From contig OY970386.1 of assembly GCA_963719465.1 (NCBI GenBank), positions 2,250,716 through 2,314,715 of the forward strand: a DNA stretch of 64,000 nt, written 5' to 3'. Position numbers and translations under genes: made by a program. The notes under the pieces are model-generated. The model had not been told where the DNA came from, did not search any database, and saw nothing but the letters and a program-made list of their open reading frames with translations. The stretch's first letter is position 1, and every line of letters begins with the position of its first letter. Positions 17,359 through 27,161 of the stretch are shown one piece after another. The DNA is from JALHUB01 sp963719465. Its GTDB lineage: Bacteria > Chloroflexota > Dehalococcoidia > DSTF01 > JALHUB01.

Positions 17359-17949
17359 TTAGAGGGTACCCTTCGTGCTGGGGACTTCGTTGCCGAGGCG
17401 CGGGTCGAGGCGGGTGGCGGCGCCGAGGGCGCGGGCCAGCGCCTTGAAGACGGCCTCCGCTTTGTGGTGATCGCTGGCGCCGGCGAGCGTGCGGGCGTGC
17501 AGCGTCATCTGGCTCTCGGTGGCAATCGACCAGAGCATGTGGCCAATGAGGTCGGTCGGAAGCTCGCCCACCTTCTCCCCCGTCCACGTCAGGTCCAGCG
17601 CCGCATAGCCGCGGCCGCTGAGGTCGACGGCGACGAGCGCCAGCGCCTCGTCGAGCGGGACGACGGCGTGGCCGAAGCGGACGATGCCCTCGCGCTTGCC
17701 CAGCGCCTTCTTCAGGGCGCGGCCGAGGCAGATGGCGACGTCCTCCGCCGTGTGATGGGGGTCGATCTGGAGGTCGCCCTGCGCCTTGATTGTTATGTCA
17801 ATTCGGCCGTGGCGCGCGATCTGCTCGAGCAGGTGGTCGAGCATGCCGACGCCGGTGTCGATGGCGGCGCGGCCCGTGCCATCGAGGTCGACCTCGACGG
17901 AAACCTTCGTCTCTTTGGTCTCGCGCTCTTCCTTACCGCGACGTTCCAC
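17359..17949 (-). CDS. hisB: Imidazoleglycerol-phosphate dehydratase
   Basis: 196 residues, the single-domain form. It converts imidazoleglycerol phosphate to imidazoleacetol phosphate. Motifs: GVGMLDHLLEQIARHGRID, DPHHTAEDVAICLGRAL and SDHHKAEAVFKALARAL, which carry the manganese ligands. The start is GTG 17949 with GGAGGG upstream. The 20 bases covering this ribosome-binding site and start (17940-17959) are repeated at 18004-18023 on the other side of a palindromic repeat. Confidence 0.95.
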   Translation of the reverse strand: MERRGKEERETKETKVSVEVDLDGTGRAAIDTGVGMLDHLLEQIARHGRIDITIKAQGDLQIDPHHTAEDVAICLGRALKKALGKREGIVRFGHAVVPLDEALALVAVDLSGRGYAALDLTWTGEKVGELPTDLIGHMLWSIATESQMTLHARTLAGASDHHKAEAVFKALARALGAATRLDPRLGNEVPSTKGTL

Positions 17950-18023
17950 GGGTCCCTCCGACTGAGGCGGGAGGACTAAAGTCCTCCCCTACGAGGGGCC
18001 GCTGACGTTCCACGGCTCCCTCC
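17940..18023. repeat. Palindromic repeat flanked by 20-bp duplications of the hisB start
   Basis: Hairpin GGGAGGACTAAAGTCCTCCC at 17969-17988 followed by CTACGAGGGG. It lies in a 44-base segment bracketed by 17940-17959 and 18004-18023, which agree at 19 of 20 positions. The outer copy falls inside the hisC 3' end. Confidence 0.8.
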
Positions 18024-19122
18024 TATCTCTTGCAAGGCGTCGATGAGGGCGCGGCGGTGCTCAGGCAGGCCGACGCTGATTCGCAGGCAGTCGCGGAGCG
18101 AAGGCGCGTCCGGGCGGCGGACCATGATGCCGCGCCGTCGCAGCTCCGCCTTCAGGTCGCCAGCGTCGATGCCCGCTATTCGACAAAGGATGAAGTTCGA
18201 CTGAGAGGGCATGGGCTGCACGTACGGGACTGCGGCCAACGCCCGGATAAGCTCTTCGCGCTCGGCGACGAGCAGGCTCACGCGCTCCCGCAGCACGGCG
18301 GCGTCCTCCAGCGAAGCCAGCATGGCCGCCTGCGCCGCGACGTTCAGGTTGTAGGGCTGCTTGATCTTGAAGATGACCTCGGCGACCGAGGGCGGGAAGA
18401 CGCCGTAGCCGGCGCGCAGGCCGGCAAGGCCCGCCCACTTGCTGAAGGTGCGCAGGACGATGAGATTGGCGTCTTCCTTGACGCGGCTGACAAAGCTGCG
18501 GCCGGAGAACTCGACGTAGGCTTCGTCGAGGACGACGACCAGGCCGGTCGCTAGCAGGGCGTCGAGGTCGGCTTGGGAGATGAGGTTGCCTGTCGGGTTG
18601 TTCGGCGAGGCGACGAAGACGAGCTTCGCTTCCGGCGCTATCGCGCGAATCGCCGGCAGGTCGAGCGCGAAGTCGCCGTCGCGCCGCGGGACGTTGATGA
18701 CGCGGGCGCCGAGAACGCCGGCGAGGAACGGGTACATGCCGAAGGTCGGCGGACAGTTGATTATGGCGTCGCCGGGGCGAAGGAAGGCGCGCAGGACGAG
18801 GTCCATTATCTCGTCGCTGCCGGTGCCGAGGACGATTCTGCTCGGACGGGACGTTGAGGTAGCGGGAGAGGGCGCGACGGGCCTCGCGCTGGAGCGGATC
18901 GGGGTAGATGTGGTACTGGTCGTAGTTCGCCAGGGCCTCCAGCGCTTTCGGCGAGGGGCCATACGGGTTCTCGTTGCCGTCGAGCTTGACGATGCGCTCC
19001 GGCGAGATGCCGAGGTTGCGCGCAAGCTCGTCTATGGGCTCGATGGCCTCATAGCCGGGCATGGCGGCGAGCTCGGGGCGGATGCGCCGGCTGAGGTCGG
19101 ATTGTTGGCTCACGGAGGTCAC
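17976..19122 (-). CDS. hisC: Histidinol-phosphate aminotransferase, one-base frameshift
   Basis: A PLP enzyme that converts imidazoleacetol phosphate and glutamate to histidinol phosphate. The first frame has KLDGNENPYGPSPKALEAL and YPDPLQREARRALSRYL; after one extra base near 18838-18845 it continues IVLGTGSDEIMDL, FVASPNNPTGN, VVLDEAYVEFSG, RTFSKWAGLAGLRAGYG (PLP lysine) and ends after LPEHRRALIDALQE. The last 10 or so residues and the stop are supplied by the palindromic repeat at 17969-17999. The shift site is GATTCT on the plus strand. The start is GTG 19122, with GTG 19113 as an alternative. Confidence 0.9.
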
Positions 19123-19174
19123 TTTACAGGACTGTATGCAAGACCGGCAAGCAGAGCGGCGGATCGCGGTGGAC

Positions 19175-19199
19175 GCCGAGGCGAGACGCCTCGGCTACG
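19175..19199. repeat. Palindromic repeat between hisC and hisD
   Basis: GCCGAGGC and GCCTCGGC arms around GAGAC, followed by TACG. The 215-base gap between the hisC start and hisD stop contains this repeat and no gene I can support. Confidence 0.8.
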
Positions 19200-19337
19200 T
19201 GGGATAGAAGGCGAGACGTTTGTGCCGGGGACGGCCGAGCCCGAAGGGCGAGGCCACCACGAGCGCGCAACGGGCGGTGCTTCGTGAACGGCGCATCATG
19301 GGGAAAAGGCGTCCCGGTTACGCGGGGCGGGGATTGC

Positions 19338-20680
<1,343 letters not shown>

Positions 20681-20684
<4 letters not shown>

Positions 20685-21433
20685 TGCATGTACCACCTCA
20701 GTGTATCCAGGGCGAGCGCCCTGCCCTTCTCGACGAACGCCTCCCGCCGCTGCTCGCTGACGTGCCGGCGCGTCTCGTCCAGGAGCTGCGGCAGCGTCTT
20801 CATGAACGCATCGACCTCTTCGGGCGTGGAGACGCCGATGGAGCCGAGGAAGCGGCTGGCGGTCCTGGGGAAGCGGTCCCACGTCGGCGGCAGCGAGGCC
20901 GTCATGACGGCGAGCTCGCGCCAGCGGGCGATGATTTCCGGCTCCGCGAAATCGACGTTGACGGCGGGGGTGCTTTTCTCCAGGGCGTCGCGGATCTCGT
21001 CCATTGCCGGTCCGTCCTGCCGTCGCTGCAGGTCCAGCTCGTACTGGAGGACGCGGTCGAGGACATTGGCGCGGGCGTCGCCGCCAAGCGCGGAGTCGGG
21101 GCCGAAGAACGGACGGTAGATGTCGGTTATCCAGACGACATCGATGACGAGATGGGTCAGGTAGCCGGCGACGAAGGCAGCGGTAGAGTCGCCGAGCTTC
21201 CAGACGTCGCGCAGGTCGCGGTGGGCGCGGAAGAACGATTCGACGCTGTCCTGCTCGTCGAGGCGGTCGAGGTCGAAGTAGTGCGATGAGATGCGCTGCT
21301 CACGCGAGAGGACGTGCATGTCCGGGCCGGTCGAGCCGAGGTAGTAGGCGCCGCGGTCGGCGTCGATGAGCGTGTTCTCGAGGCTGTTGGCGAGCTCGCG
21401 GGCGACGGACATGTGGAAGGCGAGGTGAGGCAC
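20681..21433 (-). CDS. Zinc-dependent phospholipase C-like family protein
   Basis: About 250 residues from GTG 21433. It begins VPHLAFHMSVARELA and has GAYYLGSTGPDMHV, SSHYFDLDRLD and FVAGYLTHLVIDVVW. The spread of His/Asp residues resembles the zinc-binding core of the phospholipase C/P1-nuclease-like family (Zn_dep_PLPC). No signal peptide is evident. It sits between hisG and hisD with a two-base gap on one side and an ATGA overlap on the other, so it is in the his operon; a link to histidine synthesis is not obvious. Confidence 0.75.
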
Positions 21434-21435
21434 GC

Positions 21436-22839
21436 TCACGCTCCTCCGAACAGCGACAGGACGTGGTCGAACAGCGGCCGTTTCTTCTCGTCGACCGGGC
21501 GGCTGGAGACGATGACGCAGGCGGTCGACTCCATAAGCGCTTCGATGGGCTTCAAGCGGTTGGCGGCAAGGGTGGCGCCCGTCTCCGTGCCTTCGATGAG
21601 CAGCTCGGCGTCCTCCGGCACGAAGCCCTCTGACGCGCCACCGATGGGGATGACTTTGTAGCGCGGGAAGTGGTGGGCGCGGGCGCACTCGTCGGCGATG
21701 TTGGCGTACTCGGAGGCCACGCGCACGGTCCTCTTGCCCTCGTCTCGCCAGACGGCGATGGCCTCGTCGAGGCTGGACGCCGGCAGCTCTTCCGACACGA
21801 CGGCGGCGACGCTGTAGCGTCCGAGGCCGAGGTCGACCGCCTCCATGACGGGGCTGCCCGGAAAGCGGTAAAGGTGATCGAAGAGCCAGTCGCGGCCGGC
21901 GACGGCGAGGTCGAAGTGGCCGAGGGCGACCTGCTGCGGCATGTCCTGCGGCCGGATGACCTTCGCCTCGAGGCCGGGAAGCTCAGAGCGCGGGCGGGCG
22001 ACGTACTCTTCGAGGCCATAGCCCCGGAAGCGCAGGCCGGCGGCGGCGAGCGCGGCGACGGCGTGCTTGAGCTGGTGGCCGTCGGGAAGGGCGATGCGGA
22101 CCGTGCCGTTGCTGTTCGACGCGTCGGCGCGGAGCGGACGGCGCGAGGGCGTCGCGGGAACGAGGGGAAGCGAGATGGACGGCGCGGCGGCAGCGGTGGT
22201 CCCGACGGCAAGAGAGTCGAGCACGAAACGCAGGTCTTTCTCCGCCAGGCTGCTTCGGTTAGCGATTAGCCAGATCGAGCTATCGAGGAGCTCGTGCAGA
22301 GGCGCGAGGCCGCGGCGCTGGACCTCGCCGGCGTCCTTCGCGGAGATGACGACCAGGTCGGCGTCTTCCGGCGGGTAGACTTCGGCGGCGCCCCAGACGG
22401 GGAAGACGCGGTAGGAGGATAGCCTCAGTCCCATGGCGAAGGCTTCGGCGATGTTGGCGTACTCGCTGACGATTCGCAGGCCGCTGACCGACGCCCAGTC
22501 GCGCACGTCCATGTCGCGGCCGGGCGCGGCGGCAACGAAGAGAGAACGGCGGGCGACGTCGAGGTCACGCAAGCGGACGATGGCGTTCGTCGGATAGCGC
22601 TGCGAGAGGTCTTCCACCCACTCCAGATGGCAGATGCCGAAGTCGTAGTTGCCGAGGGCGATCTGGATGGGGATGTCCTTCTCGCGGAAGACGCGCATCT
22701 GGATGCCGCCGTTGCTTTCCGGCCCGAGGATGTAGGAGCGCGAGCCGGAAGCGTATTCGCGGACGTTGAAGCCGGCGGCGCAGAGCAGCGCCCCGACTGG
22801 CTCCCGCAGGTCGCCGGTGGGCAAAGCGAGGCGGATCAT
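21436..22839 (-). CDS. hisG: Tandem fusion of two ATP phosphoribosyltransferase (HisG) domains
   Basis: 467 residues, about twice a short HisG. Domain 1 (about 1-215) starts MIRLALPTGDL and has YDFGICHLEW and VSEYANIAEAF. After a Pro/Ala linker, domain 2 (about 246-467) starts VRIALPDGHQL and has FDLAVAGRDW and VASEYANIADE. The PRPP-binding signature is well kept in domain 2 (IEGTETGATLAANRL) but degraded in domain 1 (ISAKDAGEVQRRG), so domain 2 is probably catalytic and domain 1 structural or regulatory. A separate hisZ lies upstream in the same operon. HisG performs the first step of histidine synthesis and is the usual point of feedback control. Confidence 0.88.
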   Translation of the reverse strand: MIRLALPTGDLREPVGALLCAAGFNVREYASGSRSYILGPESNGGIQMRVFREKDIPIQIALGNYDFGICHLEWVEDLSQRYPTNAIVRLRDLDVARRSLFVAAAPGRDMDVRDWASVSGLRIVSEYANIAEAFAMGLRLSSYRVFPVWGAAEVYPPEDADLVVISAKDAGEVQRRGLAPLHELLDSSIWLIANRSSLAEKDLRFVLDSLAVGTTAAAAPSISLPLVPATPSRRPLRADASNSNGTVRIALPDGHQLKHAVAALAAAGLRFRGYGLEEYVARPRSELPGLEAKVIRPQDMPQQVALGHFDLAVAGRDWLFDHLYRFPGSPVMEAVDLGLGRYSVAAVVSEELPASSLDEAIAVWRDEGKRTVRVASEYANIADECARAHHFPRYKVIPIGGASEGFVPEDAELLIEGTETGATLAANRLKPIEALMESTACVIVSSRPVDEKKRPLFDHVLSLFGGA

Positions 22840-22877
22840 GATGCGGCGGCCGCCTCAACCAATAGGCGTTTGTCCAT
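22836..22877 (-). CDS. Possible 13-residue leader peptide upstream of hisG
   Basis: ATG at 22877 is preceded by a strong AGGAGGTGACTG ribosome-binding site. The frame reads MDKRLLVEAAAAS and its stop overlaps the hisG ATG (ATGA). The hisG ATG itself has no good site of its own, so this short frame may deliver ribosomes by coupling. Alternatively it is the true hisG N-terminus shifted by a base error; removing a base would give a 13-residue extension. It contains no histidine run. Confidence 0.45.
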   Translation of the reverse strand: MDKRLLVEAAAAS

Positions 22878-22880
22878 CAG

Positions 22881-23555
22881 TCACCTCCTGTTAAGCTCAT
22901 CTTGTACGCGCTGATCAACTATTGAAACAAGACGCAAGTTGTCTTCCAGAGTTATGTCAGCCGCGCCTTGCGTAGTGATCTCTTCAACCACTGTACCTTC
23001 GCGCCAAATCGTCACAAATGACGTTTCGGCGTTCAAGGGCGTTCCAACCATCCTCCCAGTCTGGCTGATGCTTTCGTCACCGATAACGGGAGCGGAAAGG
23101 GAGACCCAATTCATGACAGTATCCGGTATCGGAGCGGTGAGTTCAGTGAAGACTTCATGGGCGGCGTTCTGATTCGGGAAGACTAGGACTCTGTCGTATA
23201 CTTCGAAGACCCCATGATGCGAAGCCACGAATGGACCGGTTATTGGCACTTCTGGATCTGGACCGGGTGCGTTTCCCTCTTCCCGCGTGACCGCGTCGAT
23301 CTGGGCGCGACCCTCTTCCGAGTATGCTTCCAAGGTCAGAAAGCCCGTGATGTAACATTCCGGCTCGGGTTCCTCCGCCGGTCGAAGGGAGAAAGTATCC
23401 AGTTCACATTCCTGGGACAGGAACTCTCTGAAGCCATCGACATCATTACTTCCTAAGGCGACGCTAGCAGCAACGACGTGCCTTCCAGAACTACAGGAAA
23501 GCAACACGGCTGCCAGAATGCCAGCGCAACCCAGGGCAGGTAGAAGTCTAAGCAT
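22881..23555 (-). CDS. Lipoprotein of unknown function
   Basis: 224 residues from ATG 23555. It starts MLRLLPALGCAGILAAVLLS followed by C, a clear lipoprotein signal with lipobox L-L-S-C. The mature part is acidic, with FLSQECELDTF and several short beta-like segments (VYDRVLVFPNQNAAHEVFTE); no known domain is recognised. The start lies within the last codons of hisZ and the stop is just before the hisG leader, so it is co-transcribed with the his genes. Confidence 0.75.
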   Translation of the reverse strand: MLRLLPALGCAGILAAVLLSCSSGRHVVAASVALGSNDVDGFREFLSQECELDTFSLRPAEEPEPECYITGFLTLEAYSEEGRAQIDAVTREEGNAPGPDPEVPITGPFVASHHGVFEVYDRVLVFPNQNAAHEVFTELTAPIPDTVMNWVSLSAPVIGDESISQTGRMVGTPLNAETSFVTIWREGTVVEEITTQGAADITLEDNLRLVSIVDQRVQDELNRR

Positions 23556-24693
23556 CAGGGGGCGTAACCTTGGAAGCGTCCTTGAGCGCGATGGCGACGG
23601 AACGACCGGCAGAGCGCAATCGGTCGGCCGCAGTGAAGGCTTCGGCGAGGGCGGCCGGATCGTCGCCTTCGGCCTCAACAACCCAGGGCTGCAGGCGAGC
23701 CCCGGGGCTCAGCGAGTCGCTAAGGTGCGAGACGATCTCGTCAACGGACAGCGCGAAACCGGAGGCGGGAACGCTTTCGCCGCCCACGAGGGCGAGAAGC
23801 TGGTCGTAGCGGCCGCCGCTGCCCATACGGCAGCCGGCACCACGGAACTCGAAGACGGGGCCGGTGTAGTACTCGAAGTTGCGGACGAGGGTGGTCTGGA
23901 CCTTGTGCGGGCAGCCCAGACGGTCGAGGGTGGCGCTGACGGTCGTCAGCTCGTCGAGGGCGGCTGTGATCTCGGGCGTGGCGGCGCCGAAAGCGTCGCG
24001 AAGGCCGCGAAGGTACTCGTCGGCGCCGCCCTGGACGTCGAACAGCAGGCGGAGCGGCGCCTGGAGGTCGGGCAAGCGGGCCTCGATCTCCTCCAGCACG
24101 CTCAGGTCGCCGTCGAGAATGCGGTCGTAGCGCAGCGCCTGCTGTTCGGGCTCGAGGCCGGTGCGGGCGAGGACGGCGCGCACGAGGCCGGCGTGGGAGA
24201 GGCCGACTTCGAGGTCGCCCAGGCCGAAGCTTTCCAGGACGGCCTTGCCGAGCAGAACAAGCTCGACGTCGCCGGCCGGGCTTGGGCTGCCGATGAGCTC
24301 GACGCCGCACTGCCAGTCCTCGCGGGACTCGTCGCCGGCGGCGAAGCGGAAGACGTTCTGCGAGTAGAAGAAGCGGGCCGGCACGCCTACGGTCGGGTTC
24401 TCGGCGTAGAGTCGGGCCGCGGGAATTGTGGCGTCCGGCCGAAGGACGACGCGCTCGCCGCTCCAGCCGTCCCAGTCGAGGAAGGAGTAGACGCGCCCGA
24501 GCATCTGCGGCGAGAGGGTGCCGGCGGCGGTGAAGAGGTGCAGGTACTCGATGGTCGGCGTTCGAATCTCGGAGTAGCCCCAGGAGGCGCAGACACGGGC
24601 AAACTCCTCTTCGACGCGTCGGTAGATGAGCATCTGTTGGGGCAGCAGGTCGCGCATGCCGGGGCAGCGAAGGGAGTCGATTTCTTCGGGCAT
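23548..24693 (-). CDS. hisZ: ATP phosphoribosyltransferase regulatory subunit
   Basis: 381 residues from ATG 24693. It is a histidyl-tRNA synthetase paralog that activates short HisG. It has the class II synthetase core: CPGMRDLLPQQM, EIRTPTIEYLHLF, VLRPDATIPAAR, FFYSQNVFR and the C-terminal GGRYDQLLALVGG. It lacks the anticodon-binding domain and the full histidine-A motif of HisS. A TTG at 24735 could extend it by 14 residues, but that codon lies in the -35 box of the likely promoter. Confidence 0.88.
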   Translation of the reverse strand: MPEEIDSLRCPGMRDLLPQQMLIYRRVEEEFARVCASWGYSEIRTPTIEYLHLFTAAGTLSPQMLGRVYSFLDWDGWSGERVVLRPDATIPAARLYAENPTVGVPARFFYSQNVFRFAAGDESREDWQCGVELIGSPSPAGDVELVLLGKAVLESFGLGDLEVGLSHAGLVRAVLARTGLEPEQQALRYDRILDGDLSVLEEIEARLPDLQAPLRLLFDVQGGADEYLRGLRDAFGAATPEITAALDELTTVSATLDRLGCPHKVQTTLVRNFEYYTGPVFEFRGAGCRMGSGGRYDQLLALVGGESVPASGFALSVDEIVSHLSDSLSPGARLQPWVVEAEGDDPAALAEAFTAADRLRSAGRSVAIALKDASKVTPPDA

Positions 24694-24706
24694 AGCACTC
24701 GACCGC

Positions 24707-24735
24707 AGTCTACAATAGCGACTTTCGGGGTTCAA
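24707..24735 (-). promoter_or_regulatory. Candidate promoter of the histidine operon
   Basis: On the minus strand TTGAAC (24735-24730), a 17-base spacer and TAGACT (24712-24707). This would place the transcript start a few bases before the hisZ ATG at 24693. Confidence 0.5.
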
Positions 24736-24765
24736 CTTGCGGTGGTGACGCGACAGCAGCAGCGA

Positions 24766-24810
24766 GGGCGTGTCTGAGACGCAGCTAGTGGCAGCCTGGA
24801 GCGCGTGTCA
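24766..24810. repeat. 45-bp interspersed repeat, family 3, copy 1
   Basis: A 45-base block containing AGCTAGTGGCA in the middle and GCGTGTCA at the end. It agrees at 37 of 45 positions with 30613-30657, with no gaps. Confidence 0.7.
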
Positions 24811-24861
24811 GAGGCACCCCATGAGCGCGCTCGCCTTGAAGCCGCAACGAAAGGCCGGACG

Positions 24862-24867
24862 TATAAT
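24862..24867 (+). promoter_or_regulatory. TATAAT -10 element directly before nfeD
   Basis: TATAAT ends eight bases before the ATG at 24876, so the transcript would start within a base or two of the start codon. No -35 at normal spacing is clear (TTGAAG is 20 bases upstream). Confidence 0.4.
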
Positions 24868-24875
24868 GTTATGCG

Positions 24876-26240
24876 ATGAGCAGCGCATTCAATGGCAACG
24901 CGTCGAAGGTCCTTCGTCTGCTGACGGCGTGCCTGGTGCTGCTTTTGGGCACGCTCGGCACCGCCTGCGGCAATCCGGTCCATAAGCAGGGCGCCGTCAA
25001 CGTGCTGACCATCGACGGGGACATCAATCCGGTGATGGCGCGCTACGTCGAGCGGGGCATCGCGAACGCCGAAGATGCGCACGCGGCCGCGGTGGTCATT
25101 CGCGTCGATACGCCGGGTGGCCTGGAGGAGTCGATGCGCGACATGGTGCAGCGGATCGAGGCGTCGACGGTGCCGGTGATCACGTACGTCTCACCGAGCG
25201 GCGCGCGGGCGGCTTCGGCGGGTACGTTCATTGTGATGGCCGGCAACGTGGCCGCGATGTCGCCGAACACGACGATTGGCGCGGCGCACCCGGTAAGCGC
25301 GACCGGCGGCGATATCACCGGCACGCTCGGCGACAAGGTGACGAACGAAGCAGCGTCGTACGCGCGGGGCGTCGCGGGACTGCGCGGCAAGAACGCCGAT
25401 TGGGCGGAGCAGGCGGTGCGGCAGAGCATTGCGGCGAACCAGGACGAGGCGGTGAGCCAGAACGTCGTCGACCTCGTGTCCGGCAGCCTGGACGACCTGC
25501 TGAGTCAGGTGAACGGACGGTCGGTGACGCTTGCTTCCGGCCCGGTAACGCTTCAGACGAAGGACGCGCCCGTGGTGAACGACGGCATGACGCTGATCGA
25601 GCAGTTTCTTCTGATCATTAGCGACCCGAACATCGCCTACCTGCTCATCAGCCTCGGCAGCCTGGGCATTCTCATCGAGCTGTTCCATCCCGGGATCGCC
25701 TTCCCCGGCATCTTCGGGGCGATAGCACTGATCATCGGTTTCTTCTCCGTCGGGACGTTGCCGGTGAACTGGGCCGGCGTGTTCTTTATCATCCTGGCGT
25801 TCGTGCTGTTTGGGGCGGAGCTGGCGGTAGGTGCGCACGGCACGCTGGGCATCGGCGGCGTGATATCCTTGATCCTGGGAGGGCTGCTCCTGACGAGCAC
25901 GAGCAACCCTCAGTTCCAGGTGTCGCGGTGGCTGATCACCGGCCTTGCGGTGGTGGTTGCGTTTTTCGTATTCTCGATCGTCAACTCGATGATTCGCGCG
26001 CGTCGATTGCCGGCGGCGCTTGGAACGTATAATCTCGTCGGAAGGAGAGCGATAGCACGGACGCCGTTGGAGCCGACGGGGACCGTGTTCATCAACGGTG
26101 AACGCTGGTCGGCAACATCTACGAGCCGCTTCATCGAAGAAGGCGAGCCGGTGTTGATAACCGGCGTCACGGGCAACAAGCTGCAGGTGCGGCCATTCGA
26201 AAAGGAGGACGAAGGTGGCACGGATGGAAATACAGCCTGA
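24876..26240 (+). CDS. NfeD-family membrane serine protease (ClpP-like)
   Basis: 454 residues. A lipoprotein-like N-terminus (LLGTLGTACGN) is followed by a ClpP/crotonase-fold protease domain: VLTIDGDINPVMARYVERGI, VVIRVDTPGGLEESM, YVSPSGARAASAGTFI (catalytic Ser) and GLRGKNADWAEQAV (catalytic Lys). Then come four to five membrane helices and a C-terminal OB-like NfeD domain (LVGRRAIARTPLEPTG). Such proteins cleave membrane substrates together with SPFH/stomatin partners, which matches the next, overlapping gene. Confidence 0.9.
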   Translation: MSSAFNGNASKVLRLLTACLVLLLGTLGTACGNPVHKQGAVNVLTIDGDINPVMARYVERGIANAEDAHAAAVVIRVDTPGGLEESMRDMVQRIEASTVPVITYVSPSGARAASAGTFIVMAGNVAAMSPNTTIGAAHPVSATGGDITGTLGDKVTNEAASYARGVAGLRGKNADWAEQAVRQSIAANQDEAVSQNVVDLVSGSLDDLLSQVNGRSVTLASGPVTLQTKDAPVVNDGMTLIEQFLLIISDPNIAYLLISLGSLGILIELFHPGIAFPGIFGAIALIIGFFSVGTLPVNWAGVFFIILAFVLFGAELAVGAHGTLGIGGVISLILGGLLLTSTSNPQFQVSRWLITGLAVVVAFFVFSIVNSMIRARRLPAALGTYNLVGRRAIARTPLEPTGTVFINGERWSATSTSRFIEEGEPVLITGVTGNKLQVRPFEKEDEGGTDGNTA

Positions 26241-27114
26241 GCAAGAGGCCGAAGAGCGAATAATAACCAACAGCGCCATGCGATGGCTGCTGCTGCCGCT
26301 GGCGATTATCGGGTCGCTGCGGATCGTGCAGGAGTACGAGCGCGGCGTGCTATTCCGGCTCGGCCACGCGATGGGCGTCACGCCGCCGGGGCCGTTCCTC
26401 GTCATCCCCGGCTTCGAGCGGCTGGTGAAGCGCGACCTGCGCATCGTTACGATGGACGTGCCGAGCCAGGAAGCGATCACCAAGGACAACGTGACCGTTA
26501 AGGTGAACGCCGTCGTCTACTTCCGCATCGTGCGGCCGTGGGAAGCGGTCCTGAAAGTGCTGGACCACATTCGGGCGACGTTCCAGATAGCGCAGACGAC
26601 GCTGCGGAGCGTGTTGGGGCAGTCGTCGCTGGACGAGCTGCTGGCCGACCGAGAGAAGATCAACTTGCGCCTTCAGCAGATCATTGACGAGCAGACGGAG
26701 CCGTGGGGCGTCAAGGTCACCACCGTCGAGGTGAAGGACGTGGAGCTGCCGCAGGGGATGCAGCGGGCGATGGCGCGACAGGCGGAGGCGGAGAGAGAGC
26801 GTCGGGCGAAGATCATCAACGCTGAGGGCGAGTACCAGGCGGCGGAGCGGCTGGCGCAGGCGGGCGCCATCATTGCGGCGACACCGACGACGCTGCAGTT
26901 GCGCTTTCTTCAAACGCTAGCGGAGATTGCGACGGAGAAGAACAGCACGATCGTCTTCCCGGTGCCGATCGACATTATCCGGGCGTTCATTGAGAAGGGC
27001 GGCGCCGTCGTGATGCCCAGTCCGGTGGAGACAATGGAGACGATGAAGGCGTTGCAGGCGCAGCCGCCGGCGGAGATGGAACCGCCAGCCGAGACGGAGC
27101 CCCCGCCGGAGTAG
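26215..27114 (+). CDS. SPFH/stomatin-family (slipin-like) membrane protein
   Basis: 299 residues from GTG 26215 (AGGAGG upstream), overlapping the end of nfeD by 26 bases. One N-terminal membrane hairpin is followed by QEYERGVLFRLGHAMGVTPP, the band-7 domain with PSQEAITKDNVTVKVNAVVY and SVLGQSSLDELLADREKINL, a charged coiled-coil segment (ARQAEAERERRAKIINAEGE) and a Pro/Glu-rich tail. It is the expected partner of the NfeD protease and probably forms large membrane rings. Confidence 0.92.
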   Translation: MARMEIQPEQEAEERIITNSAMRWLLLPLAIIGSLRIVQEYERGVLFRLGHAMGVTPPGPFLVIPGFERLVKRDLRIVTMDVPSQEAITKDNVTVKVNAVVYFRIVRPWEAVLKVLDHIRATFQIAQTTLRSVLGQSSLDELLADREKINLRLQQIIDEQTEPWGVKVTTVEVKDVELPQGMQRAMARQAEAERERRAKIINAEGEYQAAERLAQAGAIIAATPTTLQLRFLQTLAEIATEKNSTIVFPVPIDIIRAFIEKGGAVVMPSPVETMETMKALQAQPPAEMEPPAETEPPPE

Positions 27115-27161
27115 GGCCACGGTGAGACCCCAATAGGGTGCGAGCGCAAGGAGGCCACGTG

